64,000 bases of DNA. It comes from Streptomyces sporangiiformans (GTDB taxonomy: Bacteria > Actinomycetota > Actinomycetes > Streptomycetales > Streptomycetaceae). Both the position numbers and the translations under genes were made by a program. Under the pieces are notes generated by a model, which ran no database searches, was not told the DNA's origin, and was given only the letters and a program-made list of their open reading frames with translations. The stretch spans positions 3,814 to 67,813 of the forward strand of contig NZ_VCHX02000079.1 in assembly GCF_005768555.2 (NCBI RefSeq), written 5' to 3'. Positions 52,142 through 61,105 of this stretch are shown here, piece after piece. Numbering within the stretch: the first letter of the stretch is position 1; each line of letters starts with the position of its first letter.

Positions 52142-52699
52142 GTGGGCAGGCAGAGAAGACCGCGGCACTCCATACCGCGCGACGCGCAACTCACCGCTGC
52201 TGTGGCCCGCGCGCGCCACGGCAGCGAGGAAGGCTTCAAGACCGTCTACCGCACGCTTCATCCCGCACTGCTGGGCTACCTGACCGCCCGGCTCGGTGAC
52301 GACGACAGGGCCGCGGAAGCAGCCTCTGCCCTCTGGCGGGAGATCGCCTACGGCGTGTTCACCTTCCAGGGCGACGGCGCCGACTTCCGCGCCTGGGCCG
52401 CGTCCCTCGCCCGCCGCCAGGTCCGGCACCACCCCCGGCCGGGCCCAGCCGGGGCTCGGGCAGGCGGCACCGACAATGCCCGGCGCGTGCTGTCAGCACT
52501 GCCTCCGGACCTGGCGGAGACACTGCTGCTGCGCGAGGTCGTCGGGCTGGACGACGCGGCAGCCGCACGCGTCCTCGGCACCACCGCCGCATCCGTGCAG
52601 ACCGCAGCAGACCACGCCGCCCGGCTGGTGGCCGACTGCCTCGCATCCCGCCCCAAGCCTGATGGGCCTGACACGGAGATGGCCTGCGCATGGTGCTGA
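52142..52699 (+). CDS. ECF-like sigma factor (divergent)
   Basis: 185 aa from GTG 52142. Region 2-like helices: GSEEGFKTVYRTLHPALLGY, DRAAEAASALWREIAYGVFT, FRAWAASLARRQV. Region 4-like: LPPDLAETLLLREVVGLDDA, AAARVLGTTAASVQTAADHA. The -10 recognising helix is poorly conserved, so it could be a sigma-like regulator. It starts 88 bp after the kinase and may be its partner. The GTG start is uncertain since the AAAGG site is somewhat far. Confidence 0.65.
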   Translation: MGRQRRPRHSIPRDAQLTAAVARARHGSEEGFKTVYRTLHPALLGYLTARLGDDDRAAEAASALWREIAYGVFTFQGDGADFRAWAASLARRQVRHHPRPGPAGARAGGTDNARRVLSALPPDLAETLLLREVVGLDDAAAARVLGTTAASVQTAADHAARLVADCLASRPKPDGPDTEMACAWC

Positions 52700-53366
52700 C
52701 GCCTGCTTCCGCCAGAATCACGGCACTTGCCGCCCGCGGTGCTCTGAGCAGAACACTGCGAGAGTCGTCCTTCGGCGGGGCGGGACGTCGGCTCAGGGCG
52801 ACGGTGATGCGCCGCAAGACCGCTGCATGACAAGACTGCCGTCAGCATCGGCCAATCCGGCGGGCGTCATCAGGTGGACGTGCCGACACGCGGGTGTGGC
52901 ACTTGCGGCGCCCGGTGCGCTGTAACCGGTGGGCCTGATTACGGCCCCGCAGAGCCCGCTTCACCCCCCCCCGTATGCGGGTCACATCTCGTCACCGCCC
53001 CAGGACACGCACCCGCCGTTGGCGGCGCCGCCATCACGAAGCGTGGCTTTGTGTCTGGGCGGCCGGTGATGGCGAAGCAGCGGGACCTTGCCTGGCCTGG
53101 GCCGCGGACCGCACACCAAGCGCGCCCACACACCGGCCGCCTGCTCCCGGCAAGGGAACAGCCAGACTGTCGCCATACAAGTGCAAGTGTCCCGCGCCTG
53201 GATTGCTGGAGCGCCCCCTTGAGTGGGCGTTCCAGCTACCCGGCCATGGTGTACCACCCTGCTGGCGCGAAGTGACCATCGTCGGCGGGAAGCGGGCGTT
53301 GCCGCGCCGCCGGAGGGCGGAGGCTGGAGCCCGGTTGTCGCCGACGAGGCTGCAGCTGCCTCCGTG
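52700..53366. other. Stretch with repeat copy 2 and no recognised gene
   Basis: About 670 bases. It contains the second copy of the 44-bp repeat at 52892-52935, followed in frame by DYGPAEPASPP, so a few more codons of the same lost gene may remain. No other feature was recognised. Confidence 0.4.
52892..52935. repeat. 44-bp near-direct repeat, copy 2
   Basis: Partner of 50437-50480, same orientation, about five mismatches. See that entry. Confidence 0.65.
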
Positions 53367-53759
53367 TCAGTGGGGCAGCGGCAGGACCGCGGATACCGTC
53401 TTTCCTTCCGGCCGGATGCGGACCTGCACATCCGCAGAGAGCTCCTGGACCAGGTGCCAGCCGAACCCGCCCGGCTCAGCTGCGCTTGTGTGCCGCGGCT
53501 GCGGGGCGACGGCACTGGCGTCTTCCACCGACACTGTCACTGTTCCCGGACCGTCCACCAGGCGGAGCGCGGTTACACCGCCGGCATGCCGTACCGCATT
53601 GGTGACCAGCTCCGACACCACGAGCAGCACCGCATCCGTGTCGGCCCCGCCTGCCGGAGCCAGCGCGGACAAAAAGCCGAGCGTCACATGCCTCGCTCGC
53701 TCCCCGGTCTGCGGACTTGTCCAGCCCAGGGGGTCGTGTTCTTCCTCGGGTGGATGCAC
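53367..53759 (-). CDS. RsbW-like ATP-binding protein (anti-sigma/HATPase_c_2)
   Basis: 130-aa single-domain GHKL ATPase. N-box: VLLVVSELVTNAVRHAGG; G1-like: VEDASAVAPQPRH; G2-like: GGFGWHLVQELSADVQV. This is the small Streptomyces class of RsbW/SpoIIAB relatives, which bind sigma factors or anti-anti-sigma factors. It points toward the kinase/sigma-like genes from the other strand. The partner is not known. The start at 53759 begins a short leader before the domain. Confidence 0.88.
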   Translation of the reverse strand: MHPPEEEHDPLGWTSPQTGERARHVTLGFLSALAPAGGADTDAVLLVVSELVTNAVRHAGGVTALRLVDGPGTVTVSVEDASAVAPQPRHTSAAEPGGFGWHLVQELSADVQVRIRPEGKTVSAVLPLPH

Positions 53760-53892
53760 GATTCAAGCCTCCGCTGAGCTGGACACACCGATGCTTTTTC
53801 GCCTGCCCCGAGATAATCCAGCCATGCCCGAACACCCCCATAACGGCGGTGACTGGAGGGCGATGAAGGTGGTGCGAGTGTCGTAAGCTCTG

Positions 53893-54108
53893 GCCCCGCT
53901 CGGCCACGACCTGCTCGCAGAGCTGGCCGCGGTGGCGCTGATCGACATGGCGCCAAGCCGAGTGGTGGCGGTGTGGAACGAGGGTGACACCAACCCGTTG
54001 ATCCGATCGTTCATCGAGATCGCGACAGCCGCGTACCGTCAATCGCCACCGAGTCCTTTCCAAGCTGATGGCGGTGGTTCATTGCCTGCAGCGGGCTGTA
54101 CGAAGTAG
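53893..54108 (+). pseudogene. LysR regulator, C-terminal remnant
   Basis: The frame reads LAAVALIDMAPSRVVAVWNE, GDTNPLIRSFIEIATAAYRQ, then a stop at 54106. The segment W-x(2-4)-DTSPLVRSFLE is the normal end of the LysR ligand domain. The first 230 or so residues are missing. Confidence 0.6.
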
Positions 54109-54246
54109 TGAAGCTCCATAGACGGGCTCTCGCTGTCCAGTCGATCCTTGTGCTGTCTGACCCTCAACTCATCGTGCGGCGACGTGAGATCGGGACTCGC
54201 TGGCGGCGTCCTCCGGCCGGACGGCAGGCCCTCTCGCGCTGGCCCA

Positions 54247-54349
54247 TCCGCGCTGCGGCGACACCTACGGCGCCGGCGAGCAGGCCACGGTCGACCTGAA
54301 GAACTGGCGGCTCCTCGGCAAGATCCGGTGCAGCACCAACCGCATCTGA
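54247..54349 (+). pseudogene. IS5-type transposase, C-terminal remnant
   Basis: GDTYGAGEQATVDLKNWRLL, GKIRCSTNRI and a stop. In IS5-like DDE transposases GERxxAxLKxWRxLRKxRCSTxRI is the last conserved block and holds the catalytic Glu. Confidence 0.6.
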
Positions 54350-54373
54350 CCTCGTCCGAGCCGTTCTTGCACT

Positions 54374-54775
54374 TCATCTCGCCGCATCAGCAGCCGGCAA
54401 GCGGGCGGACAGCACTCGGCCCAGCGCCAGCACGCTCAGGCCGAACATCAGGATGCCCAGGGGGACATGGAGTGACGGCATGTGCGCGATGCCCAGTACC
54501 ACCTGCACCGAGGCGAGTACGAGGAAGCCGGACGCGTACAGGATGGGGCGGGGCGGCCCGCCGCCCGGCCGCCACGCCAGGATCGCGGCGAGCACGTACA
54601 ACATCGATGCGCCGTACATCACGCGCGCTCCGGCGCTGTGAAGTATCTCGCCGTGGGGCGAGGACAGCAGCAGTCCGGCGGTGATCGCCTGGAAGAAGAT
54701 GGCCAAGGTCTGCAGGGCGATCGCGACCTGCAGGAACGTGAGACTGCGGTGTTCTGACGTCGTCTGTGTGACCAT
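54374..54775 (-). CDS. Small four-helix membrane protein
   Basis: 133 residues with four hydrophobic segments: FLQVAIALQTLAIFFQAITA, VMYGASMLYVLAAILAW, LYASGFLVLASVQVVLGIAH, VPLGILMFGLSVLALGRVLS. It begins 171 bp from, and divergent to, an ECF41-type sigma factor, whose targets are typically adjacent. No family name is recognised. Possibly a target of that sigma factor. Confidence 0.75.
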   Translation of the reverse strand: MVTQTTSEHRSLTFLQVAIALQTLAIFFQAITAGLLLSSPHGEILHSAGARVMYGASMLYVLAAILAWRPGGGPPRPILYASGFLVLASVQVVLGIAHMPSLHVPLGILMFGLSVLALGRVLSARLPAADAAR

Positions 54776-54839
54776 GGCGCGGTCTCCTCTTCTGCCTCGC
54801 GGCGGTGGATCGGTAGTGTCTCGGTAGACCGACGACGTG

Positions 54840-54879
54840 GGCCCGTGAAATGTGAGGCGAAGCGCCGAACTCACGGGCC
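54840..54879. promoter_or_regulatory. Inverted repeat between the membrane protein and sigma gene
   Basis: GGCCCGTGA (54840-54848) pairs with TCACGGGCC (54871-54879), and a second small stem GGCG-AAG-CGCC lies within the loop. It could form a hairpin in the leader of the sigma-factor message or be a protein site. Confidence 0.45.
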
Positions 54880-54946
54880 GGTGCGGTGTTTCGTCGAAGT
54901 GGCGAGAGCGGGATCGGACGAGAAGAACCAGGGAGCGGTCGCCACC

Positions 54947-55900
54947 ATGAGCACCCCATCCGAGCCAGGACATGACCGGTCCGAGCCGGGTCTGAGCGCG
55001 ATCGTCGGCGAGCGGCGCCAGCTGATCAACCTCGCCTACCGGCTGCTCGGTTCGCTGGCCGAGGCCGAGGACGCCGTGCAGGAGACCTACGCCCGCTGGT
55101 ACGCGATGCCGCGGCAACGGCAGGAGGCCATCGAGTCGCCCGGCGCCTGGCTGACGACGGTGGCCACCCGCATCTGCCTGGACCTGCTCGGCTCAGCGCG
55201 GGCCCGGCGCGAGCGCTACGTCGGCCAATGGATACCCGAGCCGCTGCCCGACCGTACGGAGTGGATCAGCGGGCCGGCGGGCAGCGGCAGGGCCGATTCG
55301 GCCGACCCCGCCGACCGGGTCACCCTGGACGAGTCGGTGAACATGGCCTTCCTCGTCGTACTGGAGTCGATGACGCCGGCCGAACGCGTGGCGTTCATCC
55401 TCCACGACGTCTTCCGGTACCCCTTCGCCGAGGTCGCCGAGATCGTCGGCCGGTCGCCGGCGGCCTGCCGACAGTTGGCGTCCTCTGCCCGTCGACGTAT
55501 TGGCGCCGCGCAGGCCCCGGCGGTTTCGACGGCCGGGCAGGCCGGTCTGGTGCGGCATTTCAAAGAGGCGTGGGAGGCGAGGGACATTGAGGCCCTCGTC
55601 GACCTCCTCGACCCGGACGCCACGATGATCGCCGACGGCGGGGGACTGGTGGGCGCCGTCCTCCGCCCGGTCGAGGGCAGCGAACGCATCGCCCAGTACC
55701 TGATCCACATCGCCGGCAAAGCCCCTGGGCTGACGCTCCTGGAGCGGACGGTCAACGGCCAGCCCGGCCTGGTCGCCCAGCATGCCGGTGTCACCGTGAC
55801 CGTGGCGGCGTTCAGCGTCGCAGGCGGCCGCATCACTCGCATCTGGGCGATCCGCAACCCGGAGAAACTCCGTCCGTGGACCGAGAACGGACAGAGCTGA
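54947..55900 (+). CDS. ECF41-type sigma factor with SnoaL-like C-terminal domain
   Basis: 317 aa from ATG 54947. Region 2: RRQLINLAYRLLGSLAEAED, VQETYARWYA, SPGAWLTTVATRICLDLLGS with the RERYVGQWIPEPL linker typical of SigJ/ECF41. Region 4: LESMTPAERVAFILHDVFRY, PFAEVAEIVGRSPAACRQLA. The C-terminal NTF2/SnoaL-like domain (FKEAWEARDIEALVDLLDPD, ATMIADGGG) takes the place of a separate anti-sigma factor in this group. The end IRNPEKLRPW matches the NPDKL motif of ECF41 proteins. Confidence 0.93.
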   Translation: MSTPSEPGHDRSEPGLSAIVGERRQLINLAYRLLGSLAEAEDAVQETYARWYAMPRQRQEAIESPGAWLTTVATRICLDLLGSARARRERYVGQWIPEPLPDRTEWISGPAGSGRADSADPADRVTLDESVNMAFLVVLESMTPAERVAFILHDVFRYPFAEVAEIVGRSPAACRQLASSARRRIGAAQAPAVSTAGQAGLVRHFKEAWEARDIEALVDLLDPDATMIADGGGLVGAVLRPVEGSERIAQYLIHIAGKAPGLTLLERTVNGQPGLVAQHAGVTVTVAAFSVAGGRITRIWAIRNPEKLRPWTENGQS

Positions 55901-55942
55901 CTTGGCATCACCATCAGCTTGGAAAAGCCTCATTGAGCTTCT

Positions 55943-55996
55943 TCAGCGGTGCCGCTCCAGGGTGAGTACGGCTTTGGCGATTGACGTCATGCGGTT
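55943..55996 (-). repeat. IS5-type transposase 3' end, copy 1
   Basis: The minus strand encodes NRMTSIAKAVLTLERHR and a stop, the last residues of an IS5-family transposase. A copy with about five mismatches lies at 58067-58120, same orientation. The segment 55997-56128 shows no gene. Confidence 0.65.
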
Positions 55997-56128
55997 CGGG
56001 CTGCAGCGGGCGGGACGGAAGAGCTGCCAGGACCCGAGGCGGGCGCCGAGGCGACAAGATTGAGCACTGCGACCTCGTCGCCACGCGGCCCCCCGAACCA
56101 GTGGCGGCACCACGGTGCAGGCTGTCGA

Positions 56129-56587
56129 CTACAGGCTGGCGATGCTGTCCTGCACCGACTTACCCCAAGCCACACCTTCGGCGTGCGTGTTGGCGAAGTC
56201 CGGGTCCACATAGATGTAGATCCTCTTGATGAGTTCACGCTCGAACTCGAACACATTGCAGAACAGCCCGAAGGAGGAAACGCCGTCTGGGAAGTCCACG
56301 CCTGACGTCGTTGTTCCCTTTTCCGCGCCCTCGACGATCACGTAGTTGCCGGACGACAACACGGTGAAGCTCTCGATCTCGTGCTTGAGCGACGCGATTC
56401 CCCGGCCGAGACCCTGAGCGAACGCTCCGATCTGCGCCTTCCCACGCGCGATGCCGAACTTCGGGTAGAACATGTGCGCATCTTCAGTGAAGATGTCGAT
56501 GACCGCAGGGTTGCCAGCGTCCACCATACGGAAGTAGTTGACAGCAATCTCTTCGCGACGCTTCTGGATATCGCTGGTGGTGTTCAT
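56129..56587 (-). CDS. SnoaL-like/NTF2-fold protein
   Basis: 152-aa NTF2-fold protein. Order: EEIAVNYFRMVDAGNPAVID, IFTEDAHMFYPKFGIARGKA, HEIESFTVLSSGNYVIVEGA, SSFGLFCNVFEFERELIKRI, YIYVDPDF. The pattern fits SnoaL-type cyclases or delta-5-3-ketosteroid isomerase-like binders, without assignable catalytic residues. It is 57 bp downstream of the SDR gene on the same strand and likely co-transcribed under the TetR regulator. Confidence 0.85.
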   Translation of the reverse strand: MNTTSDIQKRREEIAVNYFRMVDAGNPAVIDIFTEDAHMFYPKFGIARGKAQIGAFAQGLGRGIASLKHEIESFTVLSSGNYVIVEGAEKGTTTSGVDFPDGVSSFGLFCNVFEFERELIKRIYIYVDPDFANTHAEGVAWGKSVQDSIASL

Positions 56588-56644
56588 TTTTCCTTCTGGT
56601 AGGTGGTGTGTGTGGTGCGCTCTCGCGCTGGTTGAGGGGTGCGG

Positions 56645-57376
56645 TCAGACCTGCGCCTGGCCTCCGTCGACGAACCAGTCGACGCCGTTGACGAAGCTGG
56701 AAGCGTCTGAGGCCAGGAACGTCGCCACGGCGGCGATCTCATCCGGGCGGCCGATCCTGCCGAGCGGTATTTCCGAGGCGAGCTGGTGGTCCGGGCCTAC
56801 GGCGCCGACCAGGCCCGGGGTATCGGTCGGGCCGGGGCTCAGCACGTTGACCCGGAACTTCCGTTCCTGCGCGCTGCGCGCCCAGCTGCGCACCAGGTTG
56901 CGCACCGCTGCCTTCGATGCTCCGTAGATTTCCAGGCTCGGTGCGGGGCGGAGGGTGCTGGTCGATCCTGTCACTACGATCGAGGCGCCGTCCGACAGCA
57001 GGGGCAGCGCCTTCTGTACGGTGAAGATCGTGCCCTTCACGTTCGTACCGAAGGTGGCGTCGATGGCTTCCTCTGTGATCTCACCGAGACTCTGAGGGAC
57101 AGCGCCGCCGGCGTTGGCGACAAGCACGTCGATGCGGCCCGCCTCCTCGCGCACGACCGAGTAAAGGTCATCGAGGTCCGTCTGTACCGAAACGTCGGTC
57201 CTCACACCGGTGGCCGCCGGCCCGATCTCAGCGACGGCCGCGTCGAGCGGCTCCTGACGGCGACCGGCCAGGAACGCCCGTGCCCCCTCCGCGGCGAACC
57301 GCCTGGCGATGGCAAGCCCAATGCCGCTGTTGGCTCCGGTGACCACCGCCACCTTGCCTGCGAGTACTTCCGTCAT
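56645..57376 (-). CDS. Short-chain dehydrogenase/reductase (SDR)
   Basis: 243-aa classical SDR. Cofactor motif TGANSGIG at about 14-21, NAGG in LVANAGGAVP, Ser in VVTGSTSTL, catalytic Tyr-x3-Lys in YGASKAAVRNL, and the PG motif LSPGPTDTPG. The basic residues after the first strand (AGRRQE) favour NADPH. The start ATG 57376 is in an ATGA overlap with a 13-codon frame that begins inside the upstream palindrome. It is controlled with the SnoaL-like gene by the divergent TetR. Confidence 0.92.
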   Translation of the reverse strand: MTEVLAGKVAVVTGANSGIGLAIARRFAAEGARAFLAGRRQEPLDAAVAEIGPAATGVRTDVSVQTDLDDLYSVVREEAGRIDVLVANAGGAVPQSLGEITEEAIDATFGTNVKGTIFTVQKALPLLSDGASIVVTGSTSTLRPAPSLEIYGASKAAVRNLVRSWARSAQERKFRVNVLSPGPTDTPGLVGAVGPDHQLASEIPLGRIGRPDEIAAVATFLASDASSFVNGVDWFVDGGQAQV

Positions 57377-57391
57377 AACGCGCCCACTCCT

Positions 57392-57450
57392 CCATTCTTG
57401 ACTGGTTCGTCCATAACGCTAACCGTTATGGACGAACCAGTCAAGAATGG
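57392..57450. promoter_or_regulatory. Giant palindrome, 27-bp perfect arms, 5-bp centre
   Basis: Arms 57392-57418 and 57424-57450 are exact inverted complements around CTAAC. The inner part CATAACG/CGTTATG is a normal-looking TetR half-site; the outer part contains GGTTCGTCC/GGACGAACC. It occupies nearly the whole gap between the SDR and TetR start codons, leaving 13 bp to the TetR ATG and 15 bp to the SDR ATG. Confidence 0.85.
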
Positions 57451-57463
57451 GTAAGCTGCTCCC

Positions 57464-58060
57464 ATGGCACGACCTAGGAAGTTCGACGAGCAGCAGGTAC
57501 TGGACACTGCCCGGGAGCAGTTCTGGTCGGGTGGGTACGCCGCCACGCGCATGGAAGACATTGCCGAGGCAACGGGGCTCGGCAAAGGCAGCCTGTACGG
57601 CGCGTTCGGCGGAAAGCAGGAACTGTTCCACCGCGTGTTCGACGACTACTGCGGCTCCGTCGTCGATGCTGTGAGCCGGCAGCTGCGCGGCGACGACGCG
57701 AACGCCTACGCGCGGCTGTCCGCCCACGTGTACGCGGTGGCGGCGGCGACTGCCGCAGACACCGCCCACCGCGGATGTCTGTTGGCCAAGGGCGCCGCCG
57801 AGCTGGCCGAACACGACGAGACGGTGGCCAAGCGGGCGCGCGCGGCCATCGAGGCGCTGCAGGCGCTACTGGAGGGCGACATCGCAGCCTGTCAGCGCAA
57901 TGGCGATATTGCCGCGGACGTGGATCCGGGAAAGCTGGCTGCGCTGGTGCTCGCCGTACTGCGCGGCATTGAAGCGCTGGGCAAGGCCGGAGCGAGCGAG
58001 GAGACGCTGACCGATATAGCCTGGACAGCCCTTGCTGTACTGCCCCGCCCCGCCCGCTGA
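57464..58060 (+). CDS. TetR-family regulator
   Basis: 198-aa regulator. HTH: VLDTAREQFWSGGYAATRME, DIAEATGLGKGSLYGAFGGK, QELFHRVFDDY. C-terminal part of the TetR_C_16-like type with HRGCLLAKGAAELAEHDETV, seen in regulators of reductases and quinone-type stress genes. It is divergent from the SDR/SnoaL pair, with the large palindrome between. ATG 57464 has no strong ribosome site. Confidence 0.92.
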   Translation: MARPRKFDEQQVLDTAREQFWSGGYAATRMEDIAEATGLGKGSLYGAFGGKQELFHRVFDDYCGSVVDAVSRQLRGDDANAYARLSAHVYAVAAATAADTAHRGCLLAKGAAELAEHDETVAKRARAAIEALQALLEGDIAACQRNGDIAADVDPGKLAALVLAVLRGIEALGKAGASEETLTDIAWTALAVLPRPAR

Positions 58061-58066
58061 GTCTCC

Positions 58067-58120
58067 TCAGCGTTGCCGCTCCAGCGTGAGGATGGCCTTG
58101 GCGATTGACGTCATGCGGTT
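58067..58120 (-). repeat. IS5-type transposase 3' end, copy 2
   Basis: The minus strand encodes NRMTSIAKAILTLERQR and a stop. With the copy at 55943 it brackets the SnoaL/SDR/TetR cassette in direct orientation, 2.1 kb apart. Confidence 0.65.
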
Positions 58121-58186
58121 TCCGTCGAGCGCGGCGTCGCCCGCCAAGACATTATCTCATTTGGTTGCCTCGGTAGGCTGTCGGCT

Positions 58187-58834
58187 GTGGTGGGGATCGT
58201 TGAGCGGCTGGTGCCGGACGAGTTGTGGGAGCTATTCCAGCGGGTGGTGCCGGAGGTACCCACGCGGCCTCAGGGTGGAGGCCGACGAAGGCACGGTGAC
58301 CGTGAAGTGCTGGCCGCCATCGTGTTCGTGGCGACCTCGGGCTGTACCTGGCAGCAACTGCCTGCCGCGTCGTTCGGGCTGTCCGGCGCGACGGCTCACC
58401 GGCGTTTCACAGAGTGGACGAAAGCCAGGGTGTGGGCGAGGCTCCACCGCCTGGTCCTCGACGAACGCGGCTCCCGCGGCGACCTCGACTGGTCTCGATA
58501 CGCGATCGACTCAGTGAGCATGCGCGCCCTGAAAAGGGGGACCTGACAGGTCCGAATCCTGTCGATTGGGCCGCCGCATCCGGCACCGCATCGCCCGCAA
58601 GAGAGTTGAGACCTCACAGCGGCTGGGGCGCCACCGTTGGACCATCGACCGCACCATGTCGTGGCTCGCCGGATGCCGCCGTCTCCACCGTCGCTGCGAG
58701 CGCAAACCGAACACTTCCTCGCCTTCACGAGTACCGCCCGCACCCTCATCTGCTACCGGCGGCTCGCCCTGATATGGGCTCGCTGCAGCTTCACCGCCCG
58801 GTCGTGGCCGTACCGATCGGCAGGTGTCCATTAG
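58187..58834 (+). pseudogene. IS5-family transposase with internal deletion
   Basis: GTG 58187 starts a normal N-terminus: IVERLVPDELWELFQRVVPE, LAAIVFVATSGCTWQQLPAA, FGLSGATAHRRFTEWT, RYAIDSVSMRALKRG. The frame then stops and the match resumes only with RHRIARKRVETSQRLGRHRW, TIDRTMSWLAGCRRLHRRCE and, in a third frame, EHFLAFTSTARTLICYRRL. About 70 residues around the second catalytic Asp are deleted. Confidence 0.8.
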
Positions 58835-58968
58835 TCACTCACCAGGGCATTCAACCGCCACCGCAGTACGCCTGCCAGCGACCTTCAGTCACCAATTGAG
58901 ATGGTGTCTAATGGCGTTCCGCCAGCCCAACCAGGGCAGCAGTAACGATATTGAGAGAAGAAAACGGC

Positions 58969-59949
<981 letters not shown>

Positions 59950-60041
59950 CGGCTCTGACTGGCTCCGAGCAGCTCGGTTCGAATCGGGGTCGAGTCAGAG
60001 CGGTTTCCTCTGACTGCCTCCGGTCGCCTGTGCAACCCGTC

Positions 60042-60052
60042 CTAGGGCGTGT
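60042..60052. repeat. Isolated IS-type end CTAGGGCGTGT
   Basis: Exact inverted complement of 62846-62856, the outer end of the transposase unit on the right. The two enclose 2.8 kb with an XRE regulator, an SDR and the transposase. CTAG at both outer edges could be a target duplication. The gap 59950-60166 contains no gene. Confidence 0.55.
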
Positions 60053-60166
60053 TTCGAAAGCGGTTGCTCAGGGGCCGTGCCGTGCAGGCCAGGGCTCAGA
60101 AGCGCGCGGGCGATGCTGACCGGCGTCGGTCCACATCAGGGGACGTTGAAGTGCGGCCGGTGTGGC

Positions 60167-61018
60167 TCAGCGCGTGACGTCCATGCGCTGTGTGCCGATG
60201 ACCGACAGCAGCCGTAGCGCCTCTTCGGAGGGCGAGCCTGGGACCGCGGTGTAGATCACGACCTGCTGGTCGCGGTCGGTGATGTCGAGGACGTCGCAGT
60301 TGACGGTGACGGGGCCGACCAGCGGGTGCTGGAAGGTCTTGCACAGGGTGAGCTCGGCGGACACGTCGTGGGATTGCCACAGGCGGGTGAACTCTTCGCT
60401 TCCGTCGAGGAGTTCGGCTACCAGCTCGGCGACCTCTGGATCGTCGGGGTAGCGGGCGGCGGCGGCGCGCAGCCGCTGCGTCGAGGTGCGGGCGAAGGCG
60501 TCCGCGTCCGACACTCCGTACAGCCGCTGCCCCTGCGTGTGCGGGCCAAGAAAGACACGGCGCACGAGGTTGCGGTCGCGTCGCGGCAGGGCGGAGAAGT
60601 CCTCCATCAGGGCTGCCGCCAGATCGTTCCAGGCCAGTACCTCGAAGGTCGCGGACGTTACGGTCGCCGCGGCCTGCGGCAGTCGGTGCAGCAGGTCGAG
60701 GATGCTCTGCCGTACCTGGCGCGAGGGCCCGGCCGACGGGAGCGGCGGTGTGCCGGCCAGGTGATGGACATGGTCGCGTTCGGCGTCCGTCAGGCGCAGG
60801 GCCCGAGCCAGTCCGGCCAGCACCTCGTGCGACGGGTGCGGCGCCCGGGCCTGCTCCAGCCGTGTGTAGTACTCGGTCGAGATGTACGCCAGCTGCGCCA
60901 CCTCCTCACGGCGCAGGCCCGGGGTGCGGCGGCGCGGTCCTGCGGGCAGCCCCACCTCGGCAGGGGTGATCCGCTCGCGTCGGCTGCGCAGGAAGTCGGC
61001 CAGTTCTCGTCGGTCCAC
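60167..61018 (-). CDS. XRE-type regulator with MmyB-like ligand domain
   Basis: 283 aa from GTG 61018. HTH part: RRELADFLRSRRERITPAEV, RRTPGLRREEVAQLAYISTE, YYTRLEQARAPHPSHEVLAG. The MmyB-like C-terminal domain follows (ATFEVLAWNDLAAALMEDFS, RNLVRRVFLGPHTQ, FTRLWQSHDV, FQHPLVGPVTVNCDVLDI). In Streptomyces these regulators often sit divergent to an SDR, as here, and act on it. GTG 61018 is the conserved family start although the GGAGAG site is very close. Confidence 0.9.
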   Translation of the reverse strand: MDRRELADFLRSRRERITPAEVGLPAGPRRRTPGLRREEVAQLAYISTEYYTRLEQARAPHPSHEVLAGLARALRLTDAERDHVHHLAGTPPLPSAGPSRQVRQSILDLLHRLPQAAATVTSATFEVLAWNDLAAALMEDFSALPRRDRNLVRRVFLGPHTQGQRLYGVSDADAFARTSTQRLRAAAARYPDDPEVAELVAELLDGSEEFTRLWQSHDVSAELTLCKTFQHPLVGPVTVNCDVLDITDRDQQVVIYTAVPGSPSEEALRLLSVIGTQRMDVTR

Positions 61019-61105
61019 CTCTCCAGTGTGCGGGGGCGCCGGGCCGCGGATCCAGGTACCGCCGGTGCCTGGTTGCGCTTCGCGGACGGGCGCAGGCTTG
61101 GCGCC

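Noticed and set aside
53223..53777. Plus-strand frame across the RsbW-like gene
   Set aside because: Antisense shadow; the N- and G-boxes of the ATPase lie on the minus strand.
58187..58550. Intact IS5 transposase gene
   Set aside because: Stops after the first catalytic Asp; the middle of the protein is deleted and the rest lies in other frames.
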